64,000 bases of DNA from contig NZ_JBBYXL010000007.1 of assembly GCF_039655865.1 (NCBI RefSeq), positions 186,001 through 250,000 of the forward strand, given 5' to 3'. Made by a program: the position numbers and the translations under genes. Each line of letters begins with the position of its first letter. The first letter of the stretch is position 1. The notes beneath the pieces were generated by a model that searched no databases, was not told where the DNA came from, and saw nothing but the letters and a program-made list of their open reading frames with translations. Source of the DNA: Prosthecobacter sp. SYSU 5D2. Lineage in GTDB: Bacteria > Verrucomicrobiota > Verrucomicrobiia > Verrucomicrobiales > Verrucomicrobiaceae. This document shows, one piece after another, positions 7,461-16,221 of this stretch.

Positions 7461-8443
7461 CAGAGGAAGAGGCTGCGCAGGGGAGCCAGTTCTTGCGCCT
7501 CTTCACAGACGGCGGAGAGGTTGCGTACGCCTGCGGGAATGTGCTGTTCAAAGGCGGTCTTGCCCTGATTGCGGCTCAGGTTGCCATAAGCCCCGAGGGC
7601 CTGCATGAGACGCTGGGCGGCGCATTGATAAACCACTTGGCGCAGATCCGGCAGGGCCAGGCCGCGCAGGTCGGCGTAATATTGCAGCAGTTCCCCGCGC
7701 TCACTGCGGCTGAGTGTGACGTAAGGGTCAAAGAGGAGGGAGGCGAGGTCGTATTCGGCCAGGCCGGGGCGCAGCCCCTGGTAGTCCACCAGCCAGGCCT
7801 GCCCGTCCTTCAGCAGGACATTCTGGCTTTGGAAATCCCGGTGAACCAGGCAGCGTGGCAGGCGGGCCAGGCGCTGGCGCAGCTCCATGAGCACGGTGCG
7901 GGCCGGTGCGTGGTCGGCATGGTCGGCATCCCGGCGCAGCACGTTGCGGACGAAGTGCTCCATGAAATAATTCTGCTCCCAGTCGTAGAGCCCCTCATTA
8001 AACTCCGGCTCCATGCTGCCCAGGTCGGCGGCGCTGAGGCTGGCGGCTTTCACGGCATGGATCTTGGCAGCCTCGCGCAGGGTGGCTTCGTAAAGACCCC
8101 GGCGGGTTTCCCAAGGATCGTCGCGATGAGCATGCAGATCATCCCGGCCCAGATCCTCCAGCCAGACACAAAGGCGCTGCTCATCAAAGGCAAAGATTTT
8201 CGGCACATTCACCCCCAGCGCGGCAAGGCGGCGGGTGGCGGGTACGAATTTAGGGTTATCCCGCCGGGCCATGGTGTACACCATGAGGATCATGGGCGGA
8301 TGGGATTCCCCTTCCCAGGTAAACCGGTAAAAATGCCGGTCAGAGCCACCTTTGACTATGGGTTCCACCACGCAGGGCAGGTCCGCCAGCGCGGGAAATT
8401 GCTGGCGGGTCAGGATAAGCAGGGCCTCGTGTTCAGGTGGCAT
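7460..8443 (-). CDS. Aminoglycoside-phosphotransferase-fold kinase, AmgK-like
   Basis: A 327-residue protein of the APH/choline kinase fold. The catalytic loop LVHRDFQSQNVLL and the metal-binding VDYQGLRPGLAEYDL are intact, and GGSDRHFYRF is the nucleotide-loop region. It most resembles cell-wall sugar kinases of the AmgK type, which phosphorylate N-acetylmuramate or N-acetylglucosamine at the anomeric position during peptidoglycan recycling; no MurU partner is adjacent, so this is tentative. The ATG at 8443 is chosen because upstream residues to 8578 run into the divergent AraC promoter. Its stop overlaps the start of the rRNA methyltransferase gene. Confidence 0.7.
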   Translation of the reverse strand: MPPEHEALLILTRQQFPALADLPCVVEPIVKGGSDRHFYRFTWEGESHPPMILMVYTMARRDNPKFVPATRRLAALGVNVPKIFAFDEQRLCVWLEDLGRDDLHAHRDDPWETRRGLYEATLREAAKIHAVKAASLSAADLGSMEPEFNEGLYDWEQNYFMEHFVRNVLRRDADHADHAPARTVLMELRQRLARLPRCLVHRDFQSQNVLLKDGQAWLVDYQGLRPGLAEYDLASLLFDPYVTLSRSERGELLQYYADLRGLALPDLRQVVYQCAAQRLMQALGAYGNLSRNQGKTAFEQHIPAGVRNLSAVCEEAQELAPLRSLFL

Positions 8444-8576
8444 GGAATATATAACTAAAGCCAAGACGCACCCGGCTGCAACCGCTGGATGCTGGCAGGC
8501 GTAGAGCACCAAAAGTCCAGTGTTGAGCACAAGCGCACGATTGTCATTTTCGTATTGATCGTTTAGTCTCGGGGAC

Positions 8577-9443
8577 ATGAAGCCTGTCTTTGAGAAAGTC
8601 CCGCGCCGTGATTGGGAGTCGTTCCATTGTGAGCTCGTGCATGGTCCCGACTATGGTACACGCTGGCATTTCCACCCGGAATTCCAGATCACCCTGGCCA
8701 TCCGCAGCCGCGGGCATCGCGTGGTGGGGGACAATATTGCACCCATTAGTGATGGGGATTTGGTCTTGGTGGGATCCAATCTCCCGCATGTGTGGCATCA
8801 AGAAGAAGGAGCCGGCATTGTGGATGCCATCATCATCCGCTTTGAGGAAAACTTTCTTGGCAAAGACCTGATGGCCCTGCCAGAGCTGGAATCTGTGCGC
8901 CGACTGCTGAGGCGAGCCAGCCGGGGCCTGGAGATCAAAGGCCCCATCCGCAAAGAAGTATCCCTGCGCCTGCGCCACCTGGCGGAGAGCGACGGGCTGA
9001 CCCGTGTGGTGGACCTGCTGGCCGTGCTGGACGTGATGTCCCGTGCCAAGGACCTGAAACCCCTGGCCAGCGCCGCCTACGAGCCCACCCTGCACGCCAC
9101 CGACCAGGGCCGCATGGAACGGGTATGCGACCACATCCACCAGCACCTGACCGAGGACATTGACCGTGCGCAGCTCGCCAAGCTGGCGCACCTGAGCGAG
9201 GGGGCCTTCAGCCGCTTCTTCCGCTCCCGCACGGGCAAGACGGTGCCGGAGTACATCAACGAGGTCCGCATTGGCCGCGCCTGCCGGATGATCGCCGAAG
9301 ACCAGAACAACATCACCGACATCGCCCTGGACTGCGGATACCGGAACCTGGCCAACTTCAACCGCCGCTTCCGCGAGGTGGTGGGCAGCACCCCTCGTGA
9401 ATACCGGGCACAGATGCGCACCCTGGGCGGCAAGCCGGGCTGA
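8577..9443 (+). CDS. AraC-family transcriptional regulator
   Basis: A 288-residue regulator with an N-terminal cupin-like sensor (WHFHPEFQITLAIRSRGHRV, residues about 30-95) and a C-terminal double helix-turn-helix. The AraC signature is visible in YINEVRIGRACRMIAED, ITDIALDCGYRNLANFNR and FREVVGSTPREYR. This architecture usually senses a sugar or related small molecule. It is divergent from the kinase-like gene, with about 130 bp between starts, so it may control that operon. The ligand is unknown. Confidence 0.9.
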   Translation: MKPVFEKVPRRDWESFHCELVHGPDYGTRWHFHPEFQITLAIRSRGHRVVGDNIAPISDGDLVLVGSNLPHVWHQEEGAGIVDAIIIRFEENFLGKDLMALPELESVRRLLRRASRGLEIKGPIRKEVSLRLRHLAESDGLTRVVDLLAVLDVMSRAKDLKPLASAAYEPTLHATDQGRMERVCDHIHQHLTEDIDRAQLAKLAHLSEGAFSRFFRSRTGKTVPEYINEVRIGRACRMIAEDQNNITDIALDCGYRNLANFNRRFREVVGSTPREYRAQMRTLGGKPG

Positions 9444-9500
9444 CGCCGGAGCTGATTCATTGCTGGACTCCGCCCTGCCTGCGGCTAAGTCAGTCGGACT

Positions 9501-9974
9501 ATGAACCGAGTCGGCATTGGCTATGATGTACATTCCTTTGAAGAAGGCCGCCCCCTGATCCTGGGCGGCGTGGAGATCCCGCATACACGAGGGTTAAAGG
9601 GGCATTCGGATGCGGATGTTCTCTGCCACGCGATCGCGGATGCCCTGCTCGGGGCCATGGGCCTGCCGGACATTGGCTTTTACTTTCCGCCCACGGATGC
9701 CAGCATCGAAGGCATCTGCAGCCTGCGCATCTTGGAGAAGTGTGCTGAACTGGCCAAGGAGAGAGGTTATACCATCACCAATGTGGACTCGTCCCTGGTG
9801 GCCGAAGCACCGAAGGTCATGAAACACGCGGCAGCGATGAAGGAAAAAATCGCCGCCGCCCTGGGCATCACGCCGGACCAAGTGGGTGTGAAGGCGACAA
9901 CGAACGAACGCATGGGCTTTGTCGGCCGGGAAGAAGGCATCGCCGCGATGGCGGTGGCCGGAGTGGAGAAGTGA
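9501..9974 (+). CDS. ispF: 2-C-methyl-D-erythritol 2,4-cyclodiphosphate synthase
   Basis: A 157-residue full-length IspF, which cyclises CDP-methylerythritol 2-phosphate with release of CMP in the non-mevalonate isoprenoid pathway. The metal-binding residues are visible in GYDVHSF (residues 7-13) and in LKGHSDADVLCHAIADALLG. DIGFYFPPTD and TTNERMGFVGREEGI are the conserved later motifs. The protein is a cytosolic trimer in known cases. It stands alone, followed immediately by a hairpin repeat and a convergent gene. Confidence 0.97.
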   Translation: MNRVGIGYDVHSFEEGRPLILGGVEIPHTRGLKGHSDADVLCHAIADALLGAMGLPDIGFYFPPTDASIEGICSLRILEKCAELAKERGYTITNVDSSLVAEAPKVMKHAAAMKEKIAAALGITPDQVGVKATTNERMGFVGREEGIAAMAVAGVEK

Positions 9975-9975
9975 T

Positions 9976-9998
9976 GCGGACGAGGGCGTCCGCTCTCC
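9976..9998. repeat. GCGGACG hairpin repeat between convergent genes
   Basis: GCGGACG/CGTCCGC with loop AGGG (9976-9993) begins two bases after the ispF stop and fills the gap to the convergent gene. It belongs to the same repeat set as 2009-2026, 2073-2090 and 11063-11080, and could serve as a bidirectional terminator. Confidence 0.7.
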
Positions 9999-10000
9999 GT

Positions 10001-13000
10001 TTAGAGGCGCTTGTTTTGGAACTGGCGGCTGTGGACGATGGCGAGGACGGCGGCGGAGAAGCGGCCTTCGTTCTTGGAAAGACCGGTCTTGATTTCCTGC
10101 ATGAGGAACTTGTCAGTGGGGAGAAGCTGGCGGCCGAGGGCGAAGCCGATGAGCTTGCGGGAGAAGTGACGGGTGAGCTGGTCATCCTGAGTTTTCAGGT
10201 AATCGCGCAGGCCTTCGAAGCCAACGAACTTGGCACCGCCTTTGACCTGGCCGGAGGTATCAAGAGGAAGGCCGGATTCATCCTTTTCACGGTAACGACC
10301 GATGGCATCAAAACCTTCCAGAGCGAAGCCGAGGGGGTCTATGCGGTCATGGCAGCCGGAGCAGGATTTGGAGGCGCGGTGCTGCTCCAGCATCTCACGG
10401 ACGGTGGTGGGCCTGGGGCCGTGTTCCTTGAGCTCGGGCACATCGGCGGGAGGCGGTGGGACGGGAGTACCCAAAACGGCTTGGAGCAGCCAGTTCCCCC
10501 GCAAGACGGGGCTGGTGCGGTGGCTGCGGGAGGTCTTGGTGAGGAGGCTGCCCTGGCCTAACAAACCGCCGCGATGCTGGGCGCTGACGCTGACTTTACG
10601 GAACTCCTCGCCTTTGACATTGGGGACGCCGTAGTGCTTGGCCAGGCGTTCGTTGAGATAGGTGTAATCGGCACCGATGATCTCCTGCACGGGGCGGTCT
10701 TCGCGGATGAGGCTGGTGAAGAAGAGGGTGGTTTCACGGTCGAGGTCGCGGCGGAGCTCGGGGGTGAATTCGGGGAACTTTTTGTCATCCACGGCGGCGT
10801 GTTTGTCGAAGCCTTTGAACTCCAGCCACTGGCCGGCGAATTCTTTGGCCAGGGCTTCGGCCTTCGGGTCCTTGAGCATGCGCTTCACCTGGGTGGTGAG
10901 GACTTCGGGCTGGAGGAGCGTGCCATCGGTGGCGGCTTTGCGGAGCTGCCAGTCGGGCTGGGAAGACCAGAGGAAGTAACTGAGGCGGGAGGCGAGCTCC
11001 CAGGCATTGAGGGAGACTTCGGTAGGGTTTTCGGAAAGGGAGATCGTTTGGCCTGCGGCTGAGCGGACAGGAGTGTCCGCGCTCCTCTGGGAGACTTCGG
11101 TGGGTTTTGTGGAGGAGGGGGTCTTTTGAACTTCGTTTTGGCGGGCAAGAGTGCCCGCCGTACTTGTGAAGCCTTCGGTTTTGTAGAGGAAGTTGGGGGA
11201 GACGAGGATGAGGGTGACCACTTCGCGGGCGGCGGATTCACGGTCCATACCTTTGGTTAGGCCGTCATGATAAAGCTTGGAAAGCTGGGTGCGCTCGGCC
11301 TGGGTGGTGGGGCGGCGCCAGGCCTGGCTGGCGAAGCGGTGCAGGTGCTGGCGCATGAATTCATCGTACTGCGCGGCCTGCTCTTTTTTGAGGGTGTCAC
11401 GGACGAGGAAGTTCCAGTCAGTCTTCATCTGATCGAGGCGTTTGGCCTCGGCAGCGGGGATGATGGACTTGAGCTGATCGTCGCTGAAATAATAAACGCC
11501 GGGGCCGGGTTTGTCGCTGTAGGCATTGCGGGCGACTTCTTCCAAGCGGCGCTCCAGCATGTCCGGGAAGGCAGCCTTCATGCGGCTGAAATCGGCCATG
11601 GTCTTGCGATGGGCATCGGTGTTGCGTTTCCATACGGTGAGGACACCGGGGATGATGTCCTTTGGGTTAGGCGGGGTTCCCACCCTGAGGGTCCACTGGA
11701 CAGTGGCGAGGTCCACCTCGGGGCTGCGCATGTCCAGGCGGCCAGCGCCGAAGACCTCGACGGTGTCTTCCGGGAGGGGCAGGGTGATGATGAGGGGGGC
11801 CTTGGCGGCGAGGACATTTTCGGCGATGCCGTTTTTGCCGAGGGGGTCTTTGCCAAACCAGGAAAGCGCCTTCTCTGCCTGGCCGATGCGTTTTTTCAGC
11901 AGATCGGCCGTGATGCCTTTGGGGGCGGGTTTCCCGGATTCAATGTCTTTGAGGAGCTTTTGATCGCCTGCCCGCTGCTGGCGCATGAAGGGGGCGTATT
12001 CGTAGTTTTTGCCGCCTTTTTTTCGGAAGGTGAGGCCGGTGAAGGTGACGTAATCACCACCGTTGCCATCACCGATGTCTCCCAAAACGACGTGGAATTC
12101 GCGAGCGCCCTGGGTCAGCACGCGGGAGCCGCCATAGGTGCGAATGCCATCGGCATCCTGCTGGCGCCGCTGGGTGCCACTGCCCGGTTTGTCGGGATGA
12201 TTCCAGGAGTGGCGCTGGACCTGGATGGCCTTGACGCCAGCGAGGACCTGCGGGGGCACTTCATGCGGTTTGGCGGCATCTGGCGGCGGCAGTTTGCGCC
12301 AGGGGACTTTGGTGAGGTCCAGGAAACGGGACTGGGTTTTGGTGTCGTTGAGGAGGTTCCACCAGTTGTGCAGGAAGGGGGCGGAGAGCTTGGCCTCTTT
12401 GGCGAGCTGGTCCAGCGAAGCGGCCCCGGTGAGGTCTTTGTGCTTCCATTTCCAGCAGGCCAGCAAGTATTCGTCCTCGCGAAGCTCGCGGTCATAGGTG
12501 GGCAGATGCGGGCCGGACATTTTTTGGTACCAGACGTAGAGGGCTTGCTGGGCCTGGCTTTTGACCTGGGCATTGCCCCGCATGCCGATGCGCTGGGGAT
12601 GGAAGGTGACGCCAGTACCGGGAAGGATGGTGGCGTGGTCGGCCAGCTTGCGGGCGGCGGCGAGGTATTTGTCGAGCTGGGAGGGATTGACGAAGAGAGT
12701 GTCGCCGGTGTTGGCGAAGCCTTCGCCCCCGCCGCCGTCGGGCTGGAATTCTTTGGCCAGGCCGTAGTCCACGCCGGTCAGGTCGCGGATGGTGTAATCA
12801 TACTCGGCATTGGTGAGGCGGCGGAGGGTGACAGCCCCGGGATCGCCGGCATTGGCGGTGGCGACGGCATCCATGGAGGCATCGGCCCAGGCGATGAGGC
12901 TCTTTTTTTCTTCGGCCAGAAGCTGGGTTTCATCCTCTGGCGGCATCTCGCCCGAGGCGATGACGTGGCGCACCTTTTCCCAAAGGGCGTATTCGTTTTC

Positions 13001-13192
13001 GACGGAGGGATCTTTATCCAGTCGCTCCAGATCCACGCCGCCTTTGGTTTTCTTGCCGTTGTGGCAGTCGTAGCAAGTTTCCGCCAAAGCCGGCTGCACG
13101 GTTTTCCAGTCCGGGGCCGCGCCGGCGTGAAATGACGCAGCGAAGGAAGCGAGGACGATGAGGCGAACGGAAAGGGTCATCCGGTGAAGCAT
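10001..13192 (-). CDS. DUF1587/DUF1595/DUF1592/DUF1588/DUF1585 Planctomycete-cytochrome protein
   Basis: A 1063-residue exported protein with a signal peptide (MTLSVRLIVLASFAASFHAGA within the first 25 residues). A Planctomycete-type cytochrome c motif follows (CYDCHNGKK, near residue 40), then DUF1587 (RRLTNAEYDYTIRDLTGVD), DUF1595 (FASQAWRRPTTQAERTQL), DUF1592 (LNAWELASRLSYFLWSS), DUF1588 (GGLLGQGSLLTKTSRSHRTS) and DUF1585 (HFSRKLIGFALGRQLLPTD). Such proteins are thought to be surface or periplasmic and linked to polymer breakdown; their activity is unknown. Residues about 671-735 are unusual: a low-complexity insert encoded by two hairpin repeats and duplicated flanks. No DUF1552 partner is adjacent. 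Confidence 0.85.
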   Translation of the reverse strand: MLHRMTLSVRLIVLASFAASFHAGAAPDWKTVQPALAETCYDCHNGKKTKGGVDLERLDKDPSVENEYALWEKVRHVIASGEMPPEDETQLLAEEKKSLIAWADASMDAVATANAGDPGAVTLRRLTNAEYDYTIRDLTGVDYGLAKEFQPDGGGGEGFANTGDTLFVNPSQLDKYLAAARKLADHATILPGTGVTFHPQRIGMRGNAQVKSQAQQALYVWYQKMSGPHLPTYDRELREDEYLLACWKWKHKDLTGAASLDQLAKEAKLSAPFLHNWWNLLNDTKTQSRFLDLTKVPWRKLPPPDAAKPHEVPPQVLAGVKAIQVQRHSWNHPDKPGSGTQRRQQDADGIRTYGGSRVLTQGAREFHVVLGDIGDGNGGDYVTFTGLTFRKKGGKNYEYAPFMRQQRAGDQKLLKDIESGKPAPKGITADLLKKRIGQAEKALSWFGKDPLGKNGIAENVLAAKAPLIITLPLPEDTVEVFGAGRLDMRSPEVDLATVQWTLRVGTPPNPKDIIPGVLTVWKRNTDAHRKTMADFSRMKAAFPDMLERRLEEVARNAYSDKPGPGVYYFSDDQLKSIIPAAEAKRLDQMKTDWNFLVRDTLKKEQAAQYDEFMRQHLHRFASQAWRRPTTQAERTQLSKLYHDGLTKGMDRESAAREVVTLILVSPNFLYKTEGFTSTAGTLARQNEVQKTPSSTKPTEVSQRSADTPVRSAAGQTISLSENPTEVSLNAWELASRLSYFLWSSQPDWQLRKAATDGTLLQPEVLTTQVKRMLKDPKAEALAKEFAGQWLEFKGFDKHAAVDDKKFPEFTPELRRDLDRETTLFFTSLIREDRPVQEIIGADYTYLNERLAKHYGVPNVKGEEFRKVSVSAQHRGGLLGQGSLLTKTSRSHRTSPVLRGNWLLQAVLGTPVPPPPADVPELKEHGPRPTTVREMLEQHRASKSCSGCHDRIDPLGFALEGFDAIGRYREKDESGLPLDTSGQVKGGAKFVGFEGLRDYLKTQDDQLTRHFSRKLIGFALGRQLLPTDKFLMQEIKTGLSKNEGRFSAAVLAIVHSRQFQNKRL
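11011..11112. repeat. Hairpin repeat between 20-bp direct repeats, inside a reading frame
   Basis: GGGAGACTTCGGTAGGGTTTT (first 20 bases from 11011) and GGGAGACTTCGGTGGGTTTT (from 11089) are near-identical direct repeats 78 bp apart. Between them lies GCGGACA/TGTCCGC with loop GGAG (11063-11080), followed by GCTCC. The whole block is translated in the DUF1592-type protein as PTEVS, RSADTPVRSAAGQ and PTEVS again. Confidence 0.8.
11123..11182. repeat. Second in-frame hairpin repeat with flanking duplication
   Basis: An 8-bp perfect stem GGCGGGCA/TGCCCGCC with loop AGAG (11140-11159) lies between CTTTTGAACTTCGTTTT (11123-11139) and CTTGTGAAGCCTTCGGTTTT (11163-11182), which are imperfect copies of each other. 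Translated on the minus strand the block reads EGFTSTAGTLARQNEVQ. Confidence 0.7.
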
Positions 13193-13241
13193 GGGCAGGG
13201 CCAGAGTTTGGGGGAAAGAGGATACGTTGCGGAAGGGCGGG

Positions 13242-13273
13242 ATTTATGACTTATGGCTTATGATTTACGATTT
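13242..13273. repeat. Degenerate TTATGA-type short repeat
   Basis: Near-tandem 7-8-nt units (TTTATGAC, TTATGGC, TTATGATT, TACGATT) form an AT-rich patch in the 267-bp spacer upstream of the DUF1592-type gene. Apart from this, no gene or clear promoter is seen in 13193-13459. Confidence 0.5.
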
Positions 13274-13459
13274 GAAAGGAGCGAGCGGGCTGGGGAGGAC
13301 CCAAAATGCGAGCCCCCCTCCTGATAGGTCTGCCGCCCCCTGGCCGGTGGAGAGGTCATCGATGTGATCACGCGCACGTGATGACGACGGAAGAGAATGC
13401 GAGCATGGTGTCCTGCAAGACGAAAAACGGAATCCACGCCGTGACTCCATGCCAAGCGG

Positions 13460-14449
13460 TCAGGGTTTGAATTCGGGCAGAAGCTCGGCCGAGGGCAGGC
13501 GGTCAAACTGGGAGCTGATCTGGCTGGCGGGCAGGCCGACTCCGATGATGACCCCGGTGGGCACGATGCCCACGGCACCAAGCATGGGCAGAAACCAGGT
13601 CTCCGCCCGGGGCCGCACATGCTGAAAGGACATGGGGACGGTGGGCAGTTCCGCGAGACGGCAGAGGCCCTTAACCCGCACGACCTCCTCCGGCAGGTCG
13701 CGCAGGGCCTGCTCCAGGTCTCCACGCCTGACGACGAAGGGAAGGTCCACACGCATGGAGGTGAACGCCCGTTCATCCTCATGATGGTGATGATGCGGCT
13801 GCTCCGCCGGGTGGGACAGGCACAGCGGCAGCGGGGTGGTGTTTTCCTGGCTGCCGAAACGGCTGCTGGCACACAGGAAGCGGAGATATTCGGCCATTCT
13901 GTCGGCGCTGGTCTCGGTGGCGCGGGGGCTGGCGGCCTGCACGGCCAGGTGCAGCCGCTTCAGGCCCGCCTTGTCCGCCCCGTCGGAATGAGTGATCATG
14001 TAATGGGTGGACGTCTGCACCTGCTCATGCTCCAGTTCATTGTGCTGGCCCCGGCGCTGCCAGCGCTGCGCGTCAATCATCGTGATCTGTAAAGGCGAAG
14101 TAAAACGGTGGCACTCATACCGGACGGTAATGGCCGCGATGAGGGAGATGAGATCTGATGCCCCGTTGACCTCCACCAGCAGCACACCGCCTTGAGGCAC
14201 CTCAATGTCTCCCAGCGTCTGCATGAATTCATTCAGCGAGGAGCAGCAGACGCAGGAGCCGTTGATGGACTGGACCTCGGCATCAAATGAGCGCAGCCGT
14301 ATGGCATCCACCTCGGCGTTTTCAAAGTCATTGACGACGACGCTGAAGCCTATGTTGCGTTCCTCCAGGCTGCCCATGAGAGCCCGGAGGAAGGTGGTCT
14401 TGCCTGCGCCCAGGAAGCCGGCGATCAGCACCAGAGGGATGCGGCTCAT
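13460..14449 (-). CDS. COG0523 GTPase (CobW-like metallochaperone), second copy
   Basis: A 329-residue G3E-family P-loop GTPase. The Walker [15 protein letters not shown] is at residues 12-25 and the family's metal-binding CxCC motif appears as [10 protein letters not shown] histidine-rich loop (PHHHHHEDE) suits metal binding, as in COG0523 zinc chaperones. The C-terminal CobW domain ends in a hydrophobic stretch. The usual NKxD motif is weak (THSDGADK), so nucleotide specificity may differ. Its start overlaps the hisI stop by 4 bp, so it is the last gene of a three-gene operon with hisI and a ZigA-like GTPase. Confidence 0.85.
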   Translation of the reverse strand: MSRIPLVLIAGFLGAGKTTFLRALMGSLEERNIGFSVVVNDFENAEVDAIRLRSFDAEVQSINGSCVCCSSLNEFMQTLGDIEVPQGGVLLVEVNGASDLISLIAAITVRYECHRFTSPLQITMIDAQRWQRRGQHNELEHEQVQTSTHYMITHSDGADKAGLKRLHLAVQAASPRATETSADRMAEYLRFLCASSRFGSQENTTPLPLCLSHPAEQPHHHHHEDERAFTSMRVDLPFVVRRGDLEQALRDLPEEVVRVKGLCRLAELPTVPMSFQHVRPRAETWFLPMLGAVGIVPTGVIIGVGLPASQISSQFDRLPSAELLPEFKP

Positions 14450-14925
14450 AGCTGGGTGGGATTGGGTGCGCTGCCATAGACAGCCTTTGGATCAAAAACC
14501 TTGTCCTCCTCTTTCCAGACCAGGCTGGATTCAGGCCCCGGAAAGTCCTGCCGCAGAGGAACTGCCCGGTAAAAGCAGGAACGGTAGCCTACATGACAGT
14601 TGGCACTGCCCGCAGTCTCCACACGCAGCCAGATGCAGTCCTGGTCATCATCCACACGCATCTCACGCACCTGCTGGACAAAGCCGCTGGTGCCGCCTTT
14701 GTGCCAGAGCACCTGGCGGCTGCGGCTGAAATAATGGGCTTCTCCAGTCTTGATGGTTTTCTGCAGCGCCTCGGCATTCATGTAGCCGAGCATGAGCAGC
14801 TCCCCCGTCAGATAGTCCGTGGTGACGGCAGGAAGAAGTCCGCTGGCGTCAAACTTGGGAGCCAGATCACGGCCTTCTTCGACCTGCTGGACGCTCACAC
14901 GGCTGGCAAAGGGATGATTCATCAT
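14446..14925 (-). CDS. hisI: Phosphoribosyl-AMP cyclohydrolase (HisI), operon-linked paralogue type
   Basis: A 159-residue HisI, which opens the purine ring of phosphoribosyl-AMP in histidine biosynthesis and needs zinc. The core [15 protein letters not shown], the acidic metal motif VDDDQDCIW and the cysteine-containing ending [12 protein letters not shown] are visible. In the acidic motif the usual Asp-Cys-Asp order is altered to Asp-Asp-Asp with a Cys three residues later. The start is one of two adjacent ATGs (14925 or 14922). No other histidine gene is nearby; instead it sits between two COG0523 GTPases, which suggests a low-zinc backup copy rather than part of a his operon. Confidence 0.85.
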   Translation of the reverse strand: MMNHPFASRVSVQQVEEGRDLAPKFDASGLLPAVTTDYLTGELLMLGYMNAEALQKTIKTGEAHYFSRSRQVLWHKGGTSGFVQQVREMRVDDDQDCIWLRVETAGSANCHVGYRSCFYRAVPLRQDFPGPESSLVWKEEDKVFDPKAVYGSAPNPTQL

Positions 14926-14951
14926 CGAAGTCGTTATCCAAAGGGTTAGTC

Positions 14952-16169
14952 TCAGCCTTCCTCCTGCGCAGGCATCCACTGGGGGAAGGGATCGGGAAGG
15001 TTTTTCCAGGCGTCCGGGCCTGCCGCATACTCCTCCTCCGTCAGCAGGCAGGCCTCGAACTGGGCATGGAGGACCTCCTTGTCCATGTGGCGGCCGATGA
15101 TGACGATCTCCTGGCGGCGGTCGCCATAGGGTTCGCGGCTGTTCGCCTGGATTTCAGCCAGGCTTTGCGCATCCTGCGGCCATTCGGCACGGTCCACGGC
15201 GGACCAAAAGAAGCCGAGGGCACGGGTATCGCGCAGGACTCCGGCCTGGGAAACGTAACCGGCCAGTTCCATCCGGGTGGCCAGCCAGAAGAGCCCTTTA
15301 GCACGGACCACGCCTTCCCACGAGGCTCTTAGATGATCGCTAAAACGCTGCGGATGAAAGGGCCGGTGGGAGCGGTAGATGAAGCTGCTGATACCGTATT
15401 CCTCCGTCTCAGGCGTGTGGGCGTTGAGGGAATCCAGCCAGCCCTGGCTTTCTTCGGCCTCGCTCATCTGGAACAGGCCGGTCTTCATCACCCGGTCCAG
15501 CGGCACCTCGGAATTTTGCGTGAGATGGACTGTAGCCTTGGGATTCAGGGCGCGGATGATGCCCTGGATTTCCTCCACCTCCTCCTTGTCCACGCAGTCC
15601 GTTTTGTTGATCAGGATGACGTTGGCGAACTCGATCTGGTCCGTCAGCAAGTGGGCGATGGTGCGGCCGTCTTCTTCGCTGACGCCCTGCTTGCGATCCT
15701 GGAGGTCCTCCGTGCTGTGGTAGTCCTCTATAAAGTTGCGGGCATCCACCACGGTGACCATGGTGTCGAGCTGCGCGATGTCCGACAGGGACTGGCCGTT
15801 TTCATCGGTGAAAGTAAAAGTCTCCGCGACTGGCATAGGCTCTGAGACGCCTGTGGATTCGATCACGAGGGCATCAAAACGGCCTTCGCGGGCCAGCTTG
15901 CCCACCTCCAGCATGAGGTCCTCCCGCAGCGTGCAGCAGATGCAGCCGTTGCTCATCTCCACCATCTTTTCCTCTGTCCGGCTGAGGCTGGCGTCGCCAG
16001 ATTTGACGAGCATGGCGTCCACATTGACCTCGCTCATGTCATTGACGATGACGGCCACTTTACGGTTCTCACGGTTGCGCAAGATGTGGTTGAGGAGGGT
16101 GGTCTTGCCCGCGCCCAAAAATCCTGAGAGGACGGTGACGGGAAGGCGGGAAGAAGATGTAACAGTCAT
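14952..16169 (-). CDS. ZigA-like COG0523 zinc metallochaperone GTPase
   Basis: A 405-residue G3E GTPase. Walker A is [18 protein letters not shown], the metal-binding CxCC motif is [12 protein letters not shown], switch-type EST is [17 protein letters not shown], and the guanine-specificity motif is LINKTD. The CobW C-terminal domain follows ([17 protein letters not shown]). It closely follows the pattern of ZigA, a chaperone proposed to pass zinc to client enzymes during starvation. The ATG at 16169 is chosen; the alternative TTG at 16178 lies inside a palindrome. It is the first gene of the operon with hisI and the second GTPase, 26 bp upstream of hisI. Confidence 0.88.
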   Translation of the reverse strand: MTVTSSSRLPVTVLSGFLGAGKTTLLNHILRNRENRKVAVIVNDMSEVNVDAMLVKSGDASLSRTEEKMVEMSNGCICCTLREDLMLEVGKLAREGRFDALVIESTGVSEPMPVAETFTFTDENGQSLSDIAQLDTMVTVVDARNFIEDYHSTEDLQDRKQGVSEEDGRTIAHLLTDQIEFANVILINKTDCVDKEEVEEIQGIIRALNPKATVHLTQNSEVPLDRVMKTGLFQMSEAEESQGWLDSLNAHTPETEEYGISSFIYRSHRPFHPQRFSDHLRASWEGVVRAKGLFWLATRMELAGYVSQAGVLRDTRALGFFWSAVDRAEWPQDAQSLAEIQANSREPYGDRRQEIVIIGRHMDKEVLHAQFEACLLTEEEYAAGPDAWKNLPDPFPQWMPAQEEG

Positions 16170-16173
16170 CAAG

Positions 16174-16213
16174 TGCAATATAATTGCATTATTGTAAATG
16201 CAAACATTTTGCG
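16174..16213 (-). promoter_or_regulatory. Two palindromic sites, candidate Zur/Fur-family operator
   Basis: TGCAAT-ATA-ATTGCA (16174-16188) is a perfect inverted repeat ending five bases upstream of the ATG of the ZigA-like gene. A second, imperfect site TGCAAA-CAT-TTTGCG (16199-16213) lies 25 bp further upstream, in AT-rich DNA. The 15-bp size resembles the 7-1-7 units bound by Fur-family repressors. Given the downstream genes, a zinc-sensing Zur repressor is the likeliest binder, but this is inference. Confidence 0.5.
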
Positions 16214-16221
16214 TATTAAAT

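Noticed and set aside
7331-8458. A 375-codon plus-strand frame
   Set aside because: Antisense to the kinase-like and rlmM genes, which have intact family motifs.
11267-13135. A 622-codon open frame on the plus strand
   Set aside because: It is antisense to the DUF1592-type gene, glycine/valine-rich with no family motifs; high GC keeps the opposite frame open.
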